DNA of 40,237 nucleotides from CAYUJH01 sp964394585 (GCA_964394585.1 CAYMYI010000027.1:1-40237), one strand, 5' to 3'; numbered from the stretch's first letter, positions 7,415-17,960 are shown. The notes: generated by a model from the letters alone, not told the origin. Translations and numbers: made by a program.

Positions 7415-9118
7415 ATGCAAGAACTCAACGAAATTCTAGGACTCATTGATAGCTACATTGGTGGTTCTCAATGGTTTGTGTTTTTACTACTACTCACAGG
7501 CTTATTTTTCACTATTTATCTAAAATTCCCTCAGTTTCGATATTTTGCCCATGCACTACGCATCGTCCGTGGAAAGTACGATAGAGATGGCGATGAGGGA
7601 GATACCTCTCACTTTCAGGCATTGGCAACAGCACTCTCGGGCACGGTAGGAACCGGAAATATTGCCGGAGTAGCATTGGCAATCCACTTAGGGGGGCCAG
7701 CTGCCATCTTTTGGATGATTGTAACGGCGTTTTTAGGGATGACCACCAAGTTTGTGGAAGTTACCCTTTCGCACAAATACCGCGATAAAGCCGAAGATGG
7801 GACCATAGCCGGCGGCCCGATGTACTTCATGAAAAAGCGGTTGAACATTGTAACTAAATCGGGGAAGGAAATCAAAACAGGTGTATGGCTAGGCGGGATA
7901 TTTGCCGTAGCAACCGTACTTTCTTCGTTTGGTACTGGTAATCTGCCCCAAATCAACAGTATTGCCAATTCGGTATTTGCAACCTTCGGTATCGATCAGA
8001 TTATCACAGGAGGTGTTTTAGCTGTTTTGCTTGCTTTCGTGATTCTGGGCGGCATCAAGCGAATTGCCAAGGTAACAGAAAAGCTAGTGCCAGCAATGGC
8101 GGTCATTTATTTTGTAGGAGCACTAGCGGTTATCTTTTACAATGCTGAAAATATTGTTCCCTCACTTGCTGCCGTCGTAAACGATATCATGTCGGGGTCA
8201 GCAGCTACGGGAGGTTTCTTAGGAGCAACCATTGCGTTTGCTTTCAACCGAGGGGTGAACCGAGGGCTATTTTCCAACGAGGCAGGGCAAGGCTCTGCAC
8301 CTATTGCTCACGCTGCTGCCAAGGCACATGAACCAGTTTCAGAAGGGATGGTAGCCATCTTAGAACCTTTTATCGATACCATCATAATCTGTTCGCTTAC
8401 CGGCTTAACATTACTTTCATCTGGGGTATGGAACCAAAAACTCGAAAATCAGTTCCAAGAAGCCGACTTGCAAATTTTGGCAAGTGTTTATGACGATACC
8501 CTTGAAGCCGACCGCGAAAAACTAGCTGCTCACCTTCTCGACGACGAAGTAATATTGCCTCTTTTCAGCGGTGAACTAATTGTGAAAGATGGTATCATCC
8601 AAACGCCAGTTTCAGTGATGCATGCCCGTTCTCTTGCCGAAGAAGTACGCGTAAGTGTAAACGAGCAACCGTATACGGGTAGAGTGCGTGTTTCAGAGGG
8701 AGTCGTCGAATATGGTTCGCTCTCCATCGTGTTTAGTGGTAAAAGTTTAGTACACAGTGCGCCGCTTACTGCCGAAGCCTTTACTAGAAGTTATTTTGGC
8801 AATTTTGGGCAATATATAATTTCTATTGGGTTGCTTTTATTTGCTTTCTCAACAGCAATCTCTTGGTCGTACTACGGGGGGCGTGCCATGACGTACCTAT
8901 TTGGCCTCAAGTCGGTATTTTGGTATCGAAGTGTATATGTAGTAGGCTTTTTCCTCGCTTCGTTCACCGATACTACCATCATTTGGACACTTTCGGGCAT
9001 TACCATAGCACTTATGACCATTCCTAACCTGATTGGCATCTTGCTATTACACAAAGAAATGAAACAAACCGTAAAAGAATATTGGGACGGATTCCGAGAA
9101 GAATATCCTGATAACTAG
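7415..9118 (+). CDS. Alanine/glycine:cation symporter (AGCS family) with a large inserted domain
   Basis: 567 residues; many family members are about 450. The transmembrane core shows the AGCS signatures: ALATALSGTVGTGNIAGVA (about residues 69-87), GGPMYFMKKRL and FNRGVNRGLFSNEAGQGSAPIAHA (about residues 278-301). It is an inner-membrane Na+ or H+ coupled importer of alanine or glycine. Between SGVWNQ and LTAEAF (about residues 343-455) lies a soluble insert of roughly 110 residues, with a helical part (EADLQILASVYDD) and a beta-rich part (SIVFSGKSLVHS). The gene has its own terminator at 9139-9169. Confidence 0.9.
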   Translation: MQELNEILGLIDSYIGGSQWFVFLLLLTGLFFTIYLKFPQFRYFAHALRIVRGKYDRDGDEGDTSHFQALATALSGTVGTGNIAGVALAIHLGGPAAIFWMIVTAFLGMTTKFVEVTLSHKYRDKAEDGTIAGGPMYFMKKRLNIVTKSGKEIKTGVWLGGIFAVATVLSSFGTGNLPQINSIANSVFATFGIDQIITGGVLAVLLAFVILGGIKRIAKVTEKLVPAMAVIYFVGALAVIFYNAENIVPSLAAVVNDIMSGSAATGGFLGATIAFAFNRGVNRGLFSNEAGQGSAPIAHAAAKAHEPVSEGMVAILEPFIDTIIICSLTGLTLLSSGVWNQKLENQFQEADLQILASVYDDTLEADREKLAAHLLDDEVILPLFSGELIVKDGIIQTPVSVMHARSLAEEVRVSVNEQPYTGRVRVSEGVVEYGSLSIVFSGKSLVHSAPLTAEAFTRSYFGNFGQYIISIGLLLFAFSTAISWSYYGGRAMTYLFGLKSVFWYRSVYVVGFFLASFTDTTIIWTLSGITIALMTIPNLIGILLLHKEMKQTVKEYWDGFREEYPDN

Positions 9119-9138
9119 AAAAAATTGACCTTATGACT

Positions 9139-9169
9139 AAAGGAGGCTTATCAAGACCTCCTTTTTTTT
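9139..9169 (+). terminator. Rho-independent terminator after the AGCS symporter
   Basis: AAAGGAGG (9139-9146) pairs with CCTCCTTT (9157-9164) and is followed by a T run to 9169. It starts 21 bp after the symporter stop codon. Confidence 0.85.
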
Positions 9170-9333
9170 CTTAAATTGATATCAGCTCTATGCTAATCGG
9201 AATAAACGTTTGGGATTTAATGAGTGTTAAAAGAGAAAAAAAGTTGATAAAAAGCAGCTCTTTCAAAATCTTCTGTAATAATTCTTGTGTTTAACCAAAC
9301 AAAACAAACCCACTATTTTAAATCAATTAGATT

Positions 9334-10878
9334 ATGAATACCGGAAAACTTTTCTTAAGCATGTTGCTCGCAGCATTGCTCGGCGGGGCAATTTCGATTG
9401 CTGGTTACAAGTATTTGGCAGGAGACTCAAACGAACAGAGTTTTCAAGACAAACAGCAAGTAGTGCTCTCTCGCTTCGAAAACCGTGGCGATAGCACAGG
9501 GAATGCAACGGTAAACTCCTCGGCAACCGAAACAAAACGCTACGAAATTCCTGCAGGGTTGAACTTTGTAGCAGCAGCCGAGAAAGTAACCCCCGCAGTA
9601 GTTCATATTAAAACTACCTACGATGGCACTGCCGCTCAATATGGCAGAAATTCTATTGAAGACATGCTCCGTAATTTCTTTGGCGATGGAGGCGAAGATG
9701 GCTACTACGGAAACCGCGGACAGCGGATGTCATCTGGTTCAGGAGTAATTATTACCGACGATGGCTACATTGCCACTAACAACCACGTTGTGGAAGATGC
9801 CAGCCGCATCGAAGTAGTGCTTAACGACAAACGAAGCTTCGACGCTACCATTGTAGGAACAGACCCTAATACCGATTTAGCTCTTATCAAAATTGAAGGC
9901 AATAGCCTGCCTTTTGTTCCCTTTGGAAACTCTGACGAGGTGAAAATAGGCGAATGGGTGCTTGCCGTAGGAAACCCGTTTGACCTCACCTCTACGGTAA
10001 CGGCTGGTATTGTAAGTGCTAAAGCACGTAATATCAATATTTTACGATCGCGCACAAGGAGCAACTACTCTATCGAATCTTTTATTCAGACCGATGCTGC
10101 CGTAAACCCCGGCAATAGTGGAGGTGCTCTAGTTGACTTGGAGGGCAAACTGATAGGAATTAATACGGCGATTGCTACCAACACCGGTTCTTATTCGGGG
10201 TACTCGTTTGCCGTACCGGTTTCTTTGGTAAAGAAAGTGATGGACGATTTATTGAGTTACGGAGAAGTACAACGTGCGCTCATGGGCGTAAGTATTGTCG
10301 ATGTGAATGCGGAACTTGCCGAAATGGAAGATTTAGATGAAGTGGAGGGTGTATTCATCATGGGGGTAAACCCGGGAAGTGGTGCCGATGATGCCGGAAT
10401 TGTACGCGGCGATATTATTTTGGGAATCAACGATATTGCAGTAAATAATGTATCGGAACTACAAGAAATCGTTGCGCAGAATCGCCCCGGCGACCAAGTA
10501 AAGGTAAAATTAAAACGCAACGATACCATCGAAGAAGTGATGGTAACCCTAAAAAATCGCCAGCAAACTACCGAAATTATCACTCGTGCAGATCGCGAAA
10601 AAGGGATGGTTTCCGAGCTTGGTGCTGAGGTGGTCGATTTAGAAGCAGAAGAACTCGCCGAACTTGGGCTGAATTCAGGCATTAAAGTTGTAGAACTCAA
10701 AGAAGGAAAATTGAAAGCCGCTAATGTTCAAGAAGGCTTCATCATTACCCACATCGATAAAAGACCGGTAAGTTCTACCGATAACCTGCGAGAAATGCTC
10801 AGCAATATCGATGGTGGTGTTCTCATAGAAGGAATCTATCCCGATGGGGAAAAAGCTTACTACGGCATTGGTTTTTAA
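9334..10878 (+). CDS. DegP/DegQ (HtrA) family serine endoprotease
   Basis: 514 residues. A single N-terminal hydrophobic segment (about residues 5-24) exports or anchors it. The trypsin-like domain has a complete triad: His151 (TNNHVV), Asp181 (NTDLALI) and Ser262 (GNSGGAL). Two PDZ domains follow, at about 300-390 (containing GVFIMGVNPGSGADDAGI) and 430-512. This is the DegP/DegQ architecture. It degrades or refolds misfolded envelope proteins in the periplasm. Residues 117-127 form a Gly/Asp/Tyr-rich LA-type loop. The gene is monocistronic, between terminators at 9139-9169 and 10904-10933. Confidence 0.95.
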   Translation: MNTGKLFLSMLLAALLGGAISIAGYKYLAGDSNEQSFQDKQQVVLSRFENRGDSTGNATVNSSATETKRYEIPAGLNFVAAAEKVTPAVVHIKTTYDGTAAQYGRNSIEDMLRNFFGDGGEDGYYGNRGQRMSSGSGVIITDDGYIATNNHVVEDASRIEVVLNDKRSFDATIVGTDPNTDLALIKIEGNSLPFVPFGNSDEVKIGEWVLAVGNPFDLTSTVTAGIVSAKARNINILRSRTRSNYSIESFIQTDAAVNPGNSGGALVDLEGKLIGINTAIATNTGSYSGYSFAVPVSLVKKVMDDLLSYGEVQRALMGVSIVDVNAELAEMEDLDEVEGVFIMGVNPGSGADDAGIVRGDIILGINDIAVNNVSELQEIVAQNRPGDQVKVKLKRNDTIEEVMVTLKNRQQTTEIITRADREKGMVSELGAEVVDLEAEELAELGLNSGIKVVELKEGKLKAANVQEGFIITHIDKRPVSSTDNLREMLSNIDGGVLIEGIYPDGEKAYYGIGF

Positions 10879-10903
10879 TTGGCTATTAATAGTTTGTTTG
10901 AGG

Positions 10904-10933
10904 AAAAAAGGCACTCTTTGAGTGTCTTTTTTT
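10904..10933 (+). terminator. Rho-independent terminator after the HtrA protease
   Basis: AAAAAGGCACTC (10905-10916) pairs with GAGTGTCTTTTT (10920-10931) across a 3-base loop and is followed by T residues. It lies 26 bp after the stop codon. Confidence 0.85.
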
Positions 10934-11105
10934 ATACCCAAAAAGAAATGGGATAGTAAGATTATTGTTTTTGTAAGGGGTTGAAGAACAATGCCGTAGC
11001 GCTGAAGTTGTCCTTAAGTCATATAAGGTTTCTTATAGAATAAGGCTGCCACATTGAACAAAGTCTCTCTTTTGAGCTTCCAACGTTTATTACTCCATTA
11101 AAAGG

Positions 11106-14054
11106 CTACTCTGTTAGTAAAGCATCCCATAGAATTTCGATAGGGTGGAGGGCGGTTCGGTTTGTACCGTCTTTAATTTGATGCCGGCAGCTAGTGCCAG
11201 CGGCTGCAATGAGCACATCGTCAGGTTGTTGGCGTACGGTAGGTAGCAATACTAACTCGCCTATCTGCATGGAAACTTCAAAATGCTCGGCTTCGTACCC
11301 GAAGGAACCTGCCATGCCACAACACCCTGAAGGAATCATGTGTACTTCGTAATTTTCCGGAAGGGTTAGCATTTTTTTGGTAGGTGTTAACGATGCCAAC
11401 GCTTTCTGATGGCAGTGCCCATGTACTTTAATCAACTGTTTTTGGTTGGTAAACTGCTTAGGGGTAATGTTGCCATTATCGCGCTCTTGCGCAATAAACT
11501 CATCGAATAACAAGGTGTTTTCAGCAATGAGTTGCGCACGATCTTTTTGCATAGGACCGCATAGTTCGAGGTACTCGTCGCGGAGAGTAAGTAATGCTGA
11601 AGGTTCTATACCTACGAGCGGCGTTTCGGGCGAAATATACTGCGACAAGAGTTCAATATTGCGCACTGCGATTTCCTGAGCTTTGCGCACCAATCCTTTC
11701 GAAAGGAACGTACGCCCACTTTCGAGATGGGGCAATGTACGCACTGCATATCCCAAGCGTTCCAACAATTCTACCGCTTTGATTCCTATTGGAGTATCGT
11801 GATAGTTGGTGAACTCATCGCAGAACAAATACACGGTTTTGCGGGCACTTTTCGGGGGCAAGGCGCCATTGCGTTGGTGCTTTTTCATCCATTTTTTAAG
11901 TGTCTGTTTGTACAACAAGGGCATGGAACGTTCGCTAGCAAACCCTGAGAGCGATTTTGCGAATGGCGCAATGAGTTTGTTAGAAAATACAAAGTTGTAT
12001 GCCCACGGCGTAAGCGAAGCAAGGGCATTGAGTGTGGAGAAATGGCTGATGAGCTTAGTGCGATACGGTACTCCGTTGGCATCGTAATAGTGCTGTAGAA
12101 ATTCTGCTTTCAGTTTTGCCATATCTACATTGGAAGGACACTCAGATTTGCACCCCTTGCATGATAGGCACAAGTCCATCACTTCGTAAATTTCTTGATG
12201 GTCGAACTTGTTCTGCTTAGGTGAATTTGTGAGAAATTCCCGCAAGATGTTCGCCCGAGCCCGCGTAGTATCTTTTTCGCGGCGAGTTGCCATATAGCTA
12301 GGGCACATCGTTCCGCCGGTGAGGTGGCTTTTGCGGCAGTCGCCTGAGCCGTTGCAAAGCTCGGCTGTACGTAAAATGCCTTTATCGCGGCTAAAATCGA
12401 AGGTGGTTTTCAGTACAGGATCCGGGTGTTGGGGCATATACCGTAACGAGGTATTCATCGGTGGGGTATCTACGATTTTCCCCGGGTTGAAAATATGATG
12501 CGGATCAAAAATTTTCTTCACCTGGCAGATGGCTTCGTAGCAAACCTCACCCACCATAAACTGGATAAACTCACCGCGCAGCCTACCATCGCCATGTTCC
12601 CCACTCAGCGAACCTTTGTATTTTTTGACCAAAGTGGCAATTTCTTCTGCAATTACGCGAAAAAGCCGGTTCCCTTCTTCGGTTTTTAAATTGAGGATGG
12701 GGCGTAAGTGCAATTCTCCAGAACCTGCATGTGCATAATGGACACAGTATAAATTATGGGTTTCGAGTACTTTATTAAATTCGGCGATAAATTGGGGTAA
12801 ATCGCGTACATCGACTGCCGTGTCTTCAATCACTGCTACAGGTTTGGCATCACCGGGAATGTTGGAAAGCAGTCCTAATCCGGCTTTTCGCAAGTTCCAT
12901 ACTTTGTGGGCAGCTTCCTTTGGAATAACAGGGAAATGATAACCTAGCGATTGGTCTTTCATTTCGGCAATCATGGCGAGGGCGTCGCGTTGTACGTCTT
13001 CTGCATTATCGCGGGCTATTTCTACAACCAAAATTGCCCCCGGATCGCCTTCTACAAAAAAGCGATTTTGCTGTTGCTCGCGGTTAGTTTTGGTGCATTC
13101 CAAAATGTAATGATCCATCAGTTCGCAAGCTGAAGGGCTGTATTTTAGGGCAATGAGATTGGCGCGAAGGGCTTCATCTACATTGTGAAAATGAGCGGCT
13201 ACCAACGCTTTTTCCACAGGAGGGAGCGGATTAGTATGTACCTTAATTTCGGTAATAAACAATAGGGTGCCTTCCGAACCCGCTATGAGTTTACAGAAGT
13301 TGAACGGCTTATGCGAAGAGGGTTGGAGCGGGGTTGCATCCATGAGTAAATCGAGTGCATACCCGGTATTGCGGCGTGGTATGCTTGGCTTAGGATAGCA
13401 CTCGGTAATTGCGTGTTGCAACGGTTCGTGGGTTAGTAAATCGCGAATGCTCCGATATACCGCCCCTTCTAGCGACTCTAACTGACATTTTTCTTCAAAT
13501 TGCTTTGTATCTAATTCATGAAATACAACTTCAGAACCATCGCTGAGAAGTCCTTTTACTTCGAGGAGGTGGTCGCGTGTGCTTCCGTATACTACGGAGT
13601 TAGAACCGCACGAATTGTTGCCCACCATGCCGCCCACCATCGCACGGTTTGCTGTAGAGGTTTCCGGGCCAAAAAACATCCCATAGGGTTGTAGATAACG
13701 GTTAAGCTCATCGCGGACTACAGCGGGCTGCAAACGTACCCAATGCTCTTCGGGGTTTACTTCTAAAATTTGGTTGAAATGATGTGATACATCGACTACA
13801 ATGCCACTCCCGACTACCTGCCCGGCTAATGAAGTACCAGCCGTTCGGGGGATTAGCGAAGTATGGTTCGCCCGCGCAAACTGAATGAGTGCCTTCAGGT
13901 CGGTAGTATCTTTCGGAAAAGCAACTGCTAAGGGCATTTCTCGATACGCCGAAGCATCGGTTGCGTAGAGGGTTCGCATGGTGTCGTCGTAATGGAGTTC
14001 ACCTTTCAGTTGGGCTGCCAATTGGGGTAATTTCCCATATGCCGATGTATTCAT
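11106..14054 (-). CDS. FAD-binding and Fe-S-binding D-2-hydroxyacid dehydrogenase (YdiJ/Dld-II-like)
   Basis: 982 residues. The N-terminal half is a PCMH-type FAD domain (LIPRTAGTSLAGQVVGSG, about residues 57-74; NNSCGSNSVVYGSTRDHL), followed by the FAD-oxidase C-terminal domain (HYAHAGSGELHLRP, SGEHGDGRLRG). The C-terminal third has two ferredoxin-like cysteine clusters (CNGSGDCRK...MCP and CLSCKGCKSECP) and a CCG domain (HCHQKAL, PSGCCGMAGSFGYE). This is the YdiJ architecture, with flavin, 4Fe-4S and heterodisulfide-reductase-like modules in one chain. It oxidises D-lactate or D-2-hydroxyglutarate and passes electrons to the quinone pool at the inner membrane. The substrate cannot be chosen from sequence alone. 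Confidence 0.9.
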   Translation of the reverse strand: MNTSAYGKLPQLAAQLKGELHYDDTMRTLYATDASAYREMPLAVAFPKDTTDLKALIQFARANHTSLIPRTAGTSLAGQVVGSGIVVDVSHHFNQILEVNPEEHWVRLQPAVVRDELNRYLQPYGMFFGPETSTANRAMVGGMVGNNSCGSNSVVYGSTRDHLLEVKGLLSDGSEVVFHELDTKQFEEKCQLESLEGAVYRSIRDLLTHEPLQHAITECYPKPSIPRRNTGYALDLLMDATPLQPSSHKPFNFCKLIAGSEGTLLFITEIKVHTNPLPPVEKALVAAHFHNVDEALRANLIALKYSPSACELMDHYILECTKTNREQQQNRFFVEGDPGAILVVEIARDNAEDVQRDALAMIAEMKDQSLGYHFPVIPKEAAHKVWNLRKAGLGLLSNIPGDAKPVAVIEDTAVDVRDLPQFIAEFNKVLETHNLYCVHYAHAGSGELHLRPILNLKTEEGNRLFRVIAEEIATLVKKYKGSLSGEHGDGRLRGEFIQFMVGEVCYEAICQVKKIFDPHHIFNPGKIVDTPPMNTSLRYMPQHPDPVLKTTFDFSRDKGILRTAELCNGSGDCRKSHLTGGTMCPSYMATRREKDTTRARANILREFLTNSPKQNKFDHQEIYEVMDLCLSCKGCKSECPSNVDMAKLKAEFLQHYYDANGVPYRTKLISHFSTLNALASLTPWAYNFVFSNKLIAPFAKSLSGFASERSMPLLYKQTLKKWMKKHQRNGALPPKSARKTVYLFCDEFTNYHDTPIGIKAVELLERLGYAVRTLPHLESGRTFLSKGLVRKAQEIAVRNIELLSQYISPETPLVGIEPSALLTLRDEYLELCGPMQKDRAQLIAENTLLFDEFIAQERDNGNITPKQFTNQKQLIKVHGHCHQKALASLTPTKKMLTLPENYEVHMIPSGCCGMAGSFGYEAEHFEVSMQIGELVLLPTVRQQPDDVLIAAAGTSCRHQIKDGTNRTALHPIEILWDALLTE

Positions 14055-14211
14055 AACCTACTGCTTATCAATTTCTGTAATGAGGCGCAAAAGTATCGAA
14101 TTTTTCGCTCTACTTATTTTTGACTAATAACCATTTGTGGTAGAGAAAGGGTGAAATCCTTCCGTGGGGATGATGAAAGTTTCTTACACTGTTTAGCACT
14201 TTCCTGCAAAC

Positions 14212-14255
14212 GAAACCCCCTCAACCATTACTGTTGGATGAGAGGGTTCTTTTTG
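14212..14255 (-). terminator. Terminator-like hairpin after the ABC/M1 gene
   Basis: GAAACCCCCTC (14212-14222) can pair with GAGAGGGTTC (14240-14249) with imperfections. The minus strand leaves a short U-rich tail (GTTTCGTTTG); the plus strand has a T5 run. It lies just beyond the stop of the ABC/M1 fusion gene. Confidence 0.5.
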
Positions 14256-14271
14256 TGAAATTAAAGTGAGG

Positions 14272-17200
14272 TTACGTGCCGCTTTTCTCTGATACCGACT
14301 TGGTATTGTCGTCGGGGTTGCGGTCAATGAACTTATAAATTGGGTCAATTCCTGCTTTGGTAGGTTCTTGGTTCACAGTGATGGTAAACGTTTGTTCTTC
14401 TTTGGTAAATCGGTGCTTTTGTAAGTACAACAGCTTATCGTCGCCGTTTTCATCCTTCCCATACACCCCAATTTCGATATACTCATCGAGCGGAACAGGC
14501 GTTTCTATCCCCAGACTATCGGCATAAAACTTTTTGGCTTGCACAGTAAGTTCCACTTCGTAGGTATCGCCGGAAAGCTGTGTGTATTCTGCTTTATTGA
14601 CTTTGTTTTCGAAAAGCGTGATTTTTTCGAACAAATCGTCGACCATGCCTTGCAAATTAGCTGGGGTTACTTCGCGGATGTAGGGCATAAAATCGAGCGT
14701 AGTGGGGAACCTCCCTTTTTGTGGTTGCCCGTCGAATATATTCCAATCGCGGATAAAACGGCTTAGGGCAGCGTTGAGGCTATCTTCGCCGATGTAATCT
14801 TGCAAGGTGTAAAACACATTGGCGCCCTTTCCATAGTGGATGTAGTTTTGATTTTCTACGGTTACCAAAGGCATTTCTCGCTTGGTTTCGGTAGCTCTAC
14901 CTCGCAAATAGCGCTGCAGTTCTTGTTTGAGGAACTTTTGCACTTTCTCTTCGGGATAGGCTTGTTTCATTACCATCAACGCGGCATACTGCGAGAGCGA
15001 TTCGCTCATCACCTGGCTGCCTTGCACATTTGCCGACATCACCTGGTGCCCCCACCATTGGTGAGCGAGCTCGTGGGCAGTTACATAAAAGGCAATGTCC
15101 ACATCTTCGGCATCATCAATATCGAGCACAAACCCAATTCCTTCTGAAAAAGGGACAGTATTGGCAAACGACTGCGCAAACGTGGCATACCGTGGGAACT
15201 CCAAAATACGCATTTGCCGGAACTGATAAGGCGAAAAGTTCTGCGAGAAGTAATCGAATGAAGCCTTCATGGCGTTCATCATTCGGTCTAAGTTGTACTC
15301 GTGCCCTTTGTGGTAGTAAATTTCGAGGTTTACCTGCTCGCCTAAGCTATCGGCGGGAGGTGTCCAAGTATCGCGCATCACTTCGTATTCTGCCGAGAGT
15401 ATAGAATAGAAGTTCATCATCGGTTTATCCATTTTATAATGGAAATAGCGGCGGTCGTTTTCGGACCATTCGCGCTGCAAATATCCCGGCGAAATGGCAA
15501 TTTGGTTAGGCTCGGTGCTAAGTATAATCTCAAAATTAATTTGGTCGCCGTCATCTCCCAAGAACCCATTGATTAACTCGCGCATATCGTCGCGGGGGAG
15601 TAAGCGGTTTTTCGGGGGGAGGTCTTGTTCGCGGCGGGTGTTGTCATCGCCTAATTCAAACCCTGAATTATAGCCCAACGAAGGAAACTGCCCACTGTTC
15701 AAGAAAGTCCCGTTAAATACTATGTTAGTATTTGACCCGCTTTCCACAAAGCCTTTGGTGGTAAACAACTGCTTAAATTCCATTTTGAGCGAATCGCCGG
15801 GGGCTAAAGGTTGGTTAAGGCGGTAGATATAGTACCGAAAATCTTTGTGTTGCTCATTTACTGTAGCGCCTCCTTCAAAGCGGAGGTATTCCATATTCAC
15901 TTGGAAATCAGGGTTAATCTGCACGTGGACATCTTCTATCGGTGCACTAGATTTATTTTTCAGGATGTAGTAGCCCTCTGCTACGTAGTCGCGCTGCGAG
16001 GGGTACAAATCGACTTTCAAGTTTACATCCACGATTTTAGGTTGGGGCATGTACTCAAATTGCTTGAGGGTTTTCTCGTAGTCGGCTTGTTGTTTCTCGG
16101 CAGCATCGGAGTTTCGGTATGCGTTGAGTACGTTGGTGTTGTAATAGATGATGCTCCCTGAAGAGACAAAGGATACCAAACCCACAGAGGCAATCACGAT
16201 GAGGGGCTTGGTAAGGCGGACTTTCCCCACTTTTAAGCGGGCTTTCAAGGCGGCTTCAGAGCCACGCACCGAAAGTAATATGGCGGCAGCAAACAAAATG
16301 ATGGTGAAGGCAAACCAATAGAAATTGAACCAAGAGTACCCCAATGGATAGTGTCCGAATCCATTCATCTCAGAGTGCGACCCCAGCGAACCACTTCCAA
16401 ATTGCAACAGTCCATGTTCTACTCCTATCACTTCTAACACGAGAGTTACACCAAAGAACAAAATCATGACGGTATGCCCTAAAAACTTATTGTTCACCAT
16501 CACTTGTACAAAGAAGGTCAATAGCGTAAACAAAATGAGGAAGGGGAACACCCCGGCAAACATCCGACTGAAATATAGTGCTATGTTATATTCGTAAAAT
16601 CCCTTGAAGGTTTGTATTAATACACCGGAAAAAATGAGGGCGAAAATCAAAAGGATATAAATGTAGACCATCCCGAGGAACTTGCTCACTAAACTGACGA
16701 AATCGGGCATGGGCATGGCATCGTAAATGAGATTGATTTTTACTTGCCGCTCTTTCCAAATTAGTTCGCCGGAGTAGAATACCAAAATGATAACGAAAAA
16801 CAGATTGAACCCGCTGATAAGTTCTAAAACTTGGTATGTGGTAGGGTATGTATTGGTGCCAAATACGCGCCCCATGTAGGCTGAGTTTACGAATAGCATC
16901 CCCATACCACAAATTACCATTGCCCAAAAGGGGATTTCGCGAAGCACTTCTTTAAAATAGAAGAAGCTCTGCCGACGCAGTTGTAGGAGTTGAGTGCCTA
17001 AACCGAGGTGTTGGGTGGTAGTCGGGATGGTAATTTTTGCAGCGTCTACGCTTTCCTCAGTAGGTGTATCTTGTCTTTTCTTGCTTCTTTTGAAAAGAAC
17101 ATTGCGCACCACGTTGAACGAGAAGCCGTAATAGGTAGCGATGAGCCCTAAAATGCCTACACCCATCCAAATTAGGCGGTTGTAGAGTGCGACGCCTTCG

Positions 17201-17904
17201 AGCGGAATCACCATGCTGTTTTGCTCAGAAACTGTCCAGTACTGAGTAATGTAGTTGATGGAGCGGAAGAAGAACGGATCGATAATAGCGGCAACACTTT
17301 GGTTCTCGATGTCGCGCGTGAGTGAGTTGGCTATCTGATAGACCAAAAACAACAAAATCCCTTGGGTGTACACTACAAGCATTTTACGGCTGAGTGCACC
17401 GCTTGCAAAGAAAATTACCCCGCTGAAAAACAGGTTCGGGATCACTAAAAACAAGAACGGGTGGATGAAGTTCCAAGGAGTGAAGGGGAGCATCCGCTCG
17501 GCATCGCGCCAGGGCATAAACTCGCCAACGATAAACCCGAGCAACATCCCTGAGAAAACGAACAGGGTTACTACAAACGATCCGAGGAAGCGGCCTAAGA
17601 GGTAATCACGTTTTTTGATTGGGGTAGAAAACATGAGCGATTCGGTATTATGTTCGAAGTCGCGTAGTACGCCCACGCCCATAATTGCCGAGGTAATCAT
17701 CATGAAAAAGGCTGACATGATTACCATCATGGTGGCAAGGGTAGCAGGCGCATTTTCTTTTACCAAGCCGACACCTCCGCCAATCTGCACGAAATCGCTC
17801 GTAACTGCACCAAACGAGAGCAAAAACAAAATGGCAAAGTATAAGTACGTAGCCGGACGTTTTTTCCGATATGCCAATTCAAATTTGAATATTTCAAACC
17901 ACAT
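14272..17904 (-). CDS. ABC transporter permease fused to an M1-family aminopeptidase
   Basis: 1210 residues. Residues 1 to about 590 form the permease part: two sets of roughly six membrane segments, with a cytoplasmic linker near residues 270-310 (FKRSKKRQDTPTEES). The second half is an exported M1 peptidase domain with HELAHQWWGH; zinc ligands are His944 and His948, and probably Glu968 in SESLSQY. The spacing is one residue longer than the usual HExxH-x18-E. This fusion is a recurrent Bacteroidota architecture; its substrate is unknown. The dedicated ATPase gene is immediately upstream (gap of 56 bp), so the two form one transporter of ATPase and permease-peptidase. Confidence 0.9.
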   Translation of the reverse strand: MWFEIFKFELAYRKKRPATYLYFAILFLLSFGAVTSDFVQIGGGVGLVKENAPATLATMMVIMSAFFMMITSAIMGVGVLRDFEHNTESLMFSTPIKKRDYLLGRFLGSFVVTLFVFSGMLLGFIVGEFMPWRDAERMLPFTPWNFIHPFLFLVIPNLFFSGVIFFASGALSRKMLVVYTQGILLFLVYQIANSLTRDIENQSVAAIIDPFFFRSINYITQYWTVSEQNSMVIPLEGVALYNRLIWMGVGILGLIATYYGFSFNVVRNVLFKRSKKRQDTPTEESVDAAKITIPTTTQHLGLGTQLLQLRRQSFFYFKEVLREIPFWAMVICGMGMLFVNSAYMGRVFGTNTYPTTYQVLELISGFNLFFVIILVFYSGELIWKERQVKINLIYDAMPMPDFVSLVSKFLGMVYIYILLIFALIFSGVLIQTFKGFYEYNIALYFSRMFAGVFPFLILFTLLTFFVQVMVNNKFLGHTVMILFFGVTLVLEVIGVEHGLLQFGSGSLGSHSEMNGFGHYPLGYSWFNFYWFAFTIILFAAAILLSVRGSEAALKARLKVGKVRLTKPLIVIASVGLVSFVSSGSIIYYNTNVLNAYRNSDAAEKQQADYEKTLKQFEYMPQPKIVDVNLKVDLYPSQRDYVAEGYYILKNKSSAPIEDVHVQINPDFQVNMEYLRFEGGATVNEQHKDFRYYIYRLNQPLAPGDSLKMEFKQLFTTKGFVESGSNTNIVFNGTFLNSGQFPSLGYNSGFELGDDNTRREQDLPPKNRLLPRDDMRELINGFLGDDGDQINFEIILSTEPNQIAISPGYLQREWSENDRRYFHYKMDKPMMNFYSILSAEYEVMRDTWTPPADSLGEQVNLEIYYHKGHEYNLDRMMNAMKASFDYFSQNFSPYQFRQMRILEFPRYATFAQSFANTVPFSEGIGFVLDIDDAEDVDIAFYVTAHELAHQWWGHQVMSANVQGSQVMSESLSQYAALMVMKQAYPEEKVQKFLKQELQRYLRGRATETKREMPLVTVENQNYIHYGKGANVFYTLQDYIGEDSLNAALSRFIRDWNIFDGQPQKGRFPTTLDFMPYIREVTPANLQGMVDDLFEKITLFENKVNKAEYTQLSGDTYEVELTVQAKKFYADSLGIETPVPLDEYIEIGVYGKDENGDDKLLYLQKHRFTKEEQTFTITVNQEPTKAGIDPIYKFIDRNPDDNTKSVSEKSGT

Positions 17905-17960
17905 AATTTTCAGTTTTTAAATTTTTTCAATACGAATAAATGGGTAGTGTACCTTGCCGT

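Noticed and set aside
11806..12087. Open frames opposite the FAD/Fe-S dehydrogenase
   Set aside because: Antisense shadows of a well-supported 982-residue gene.
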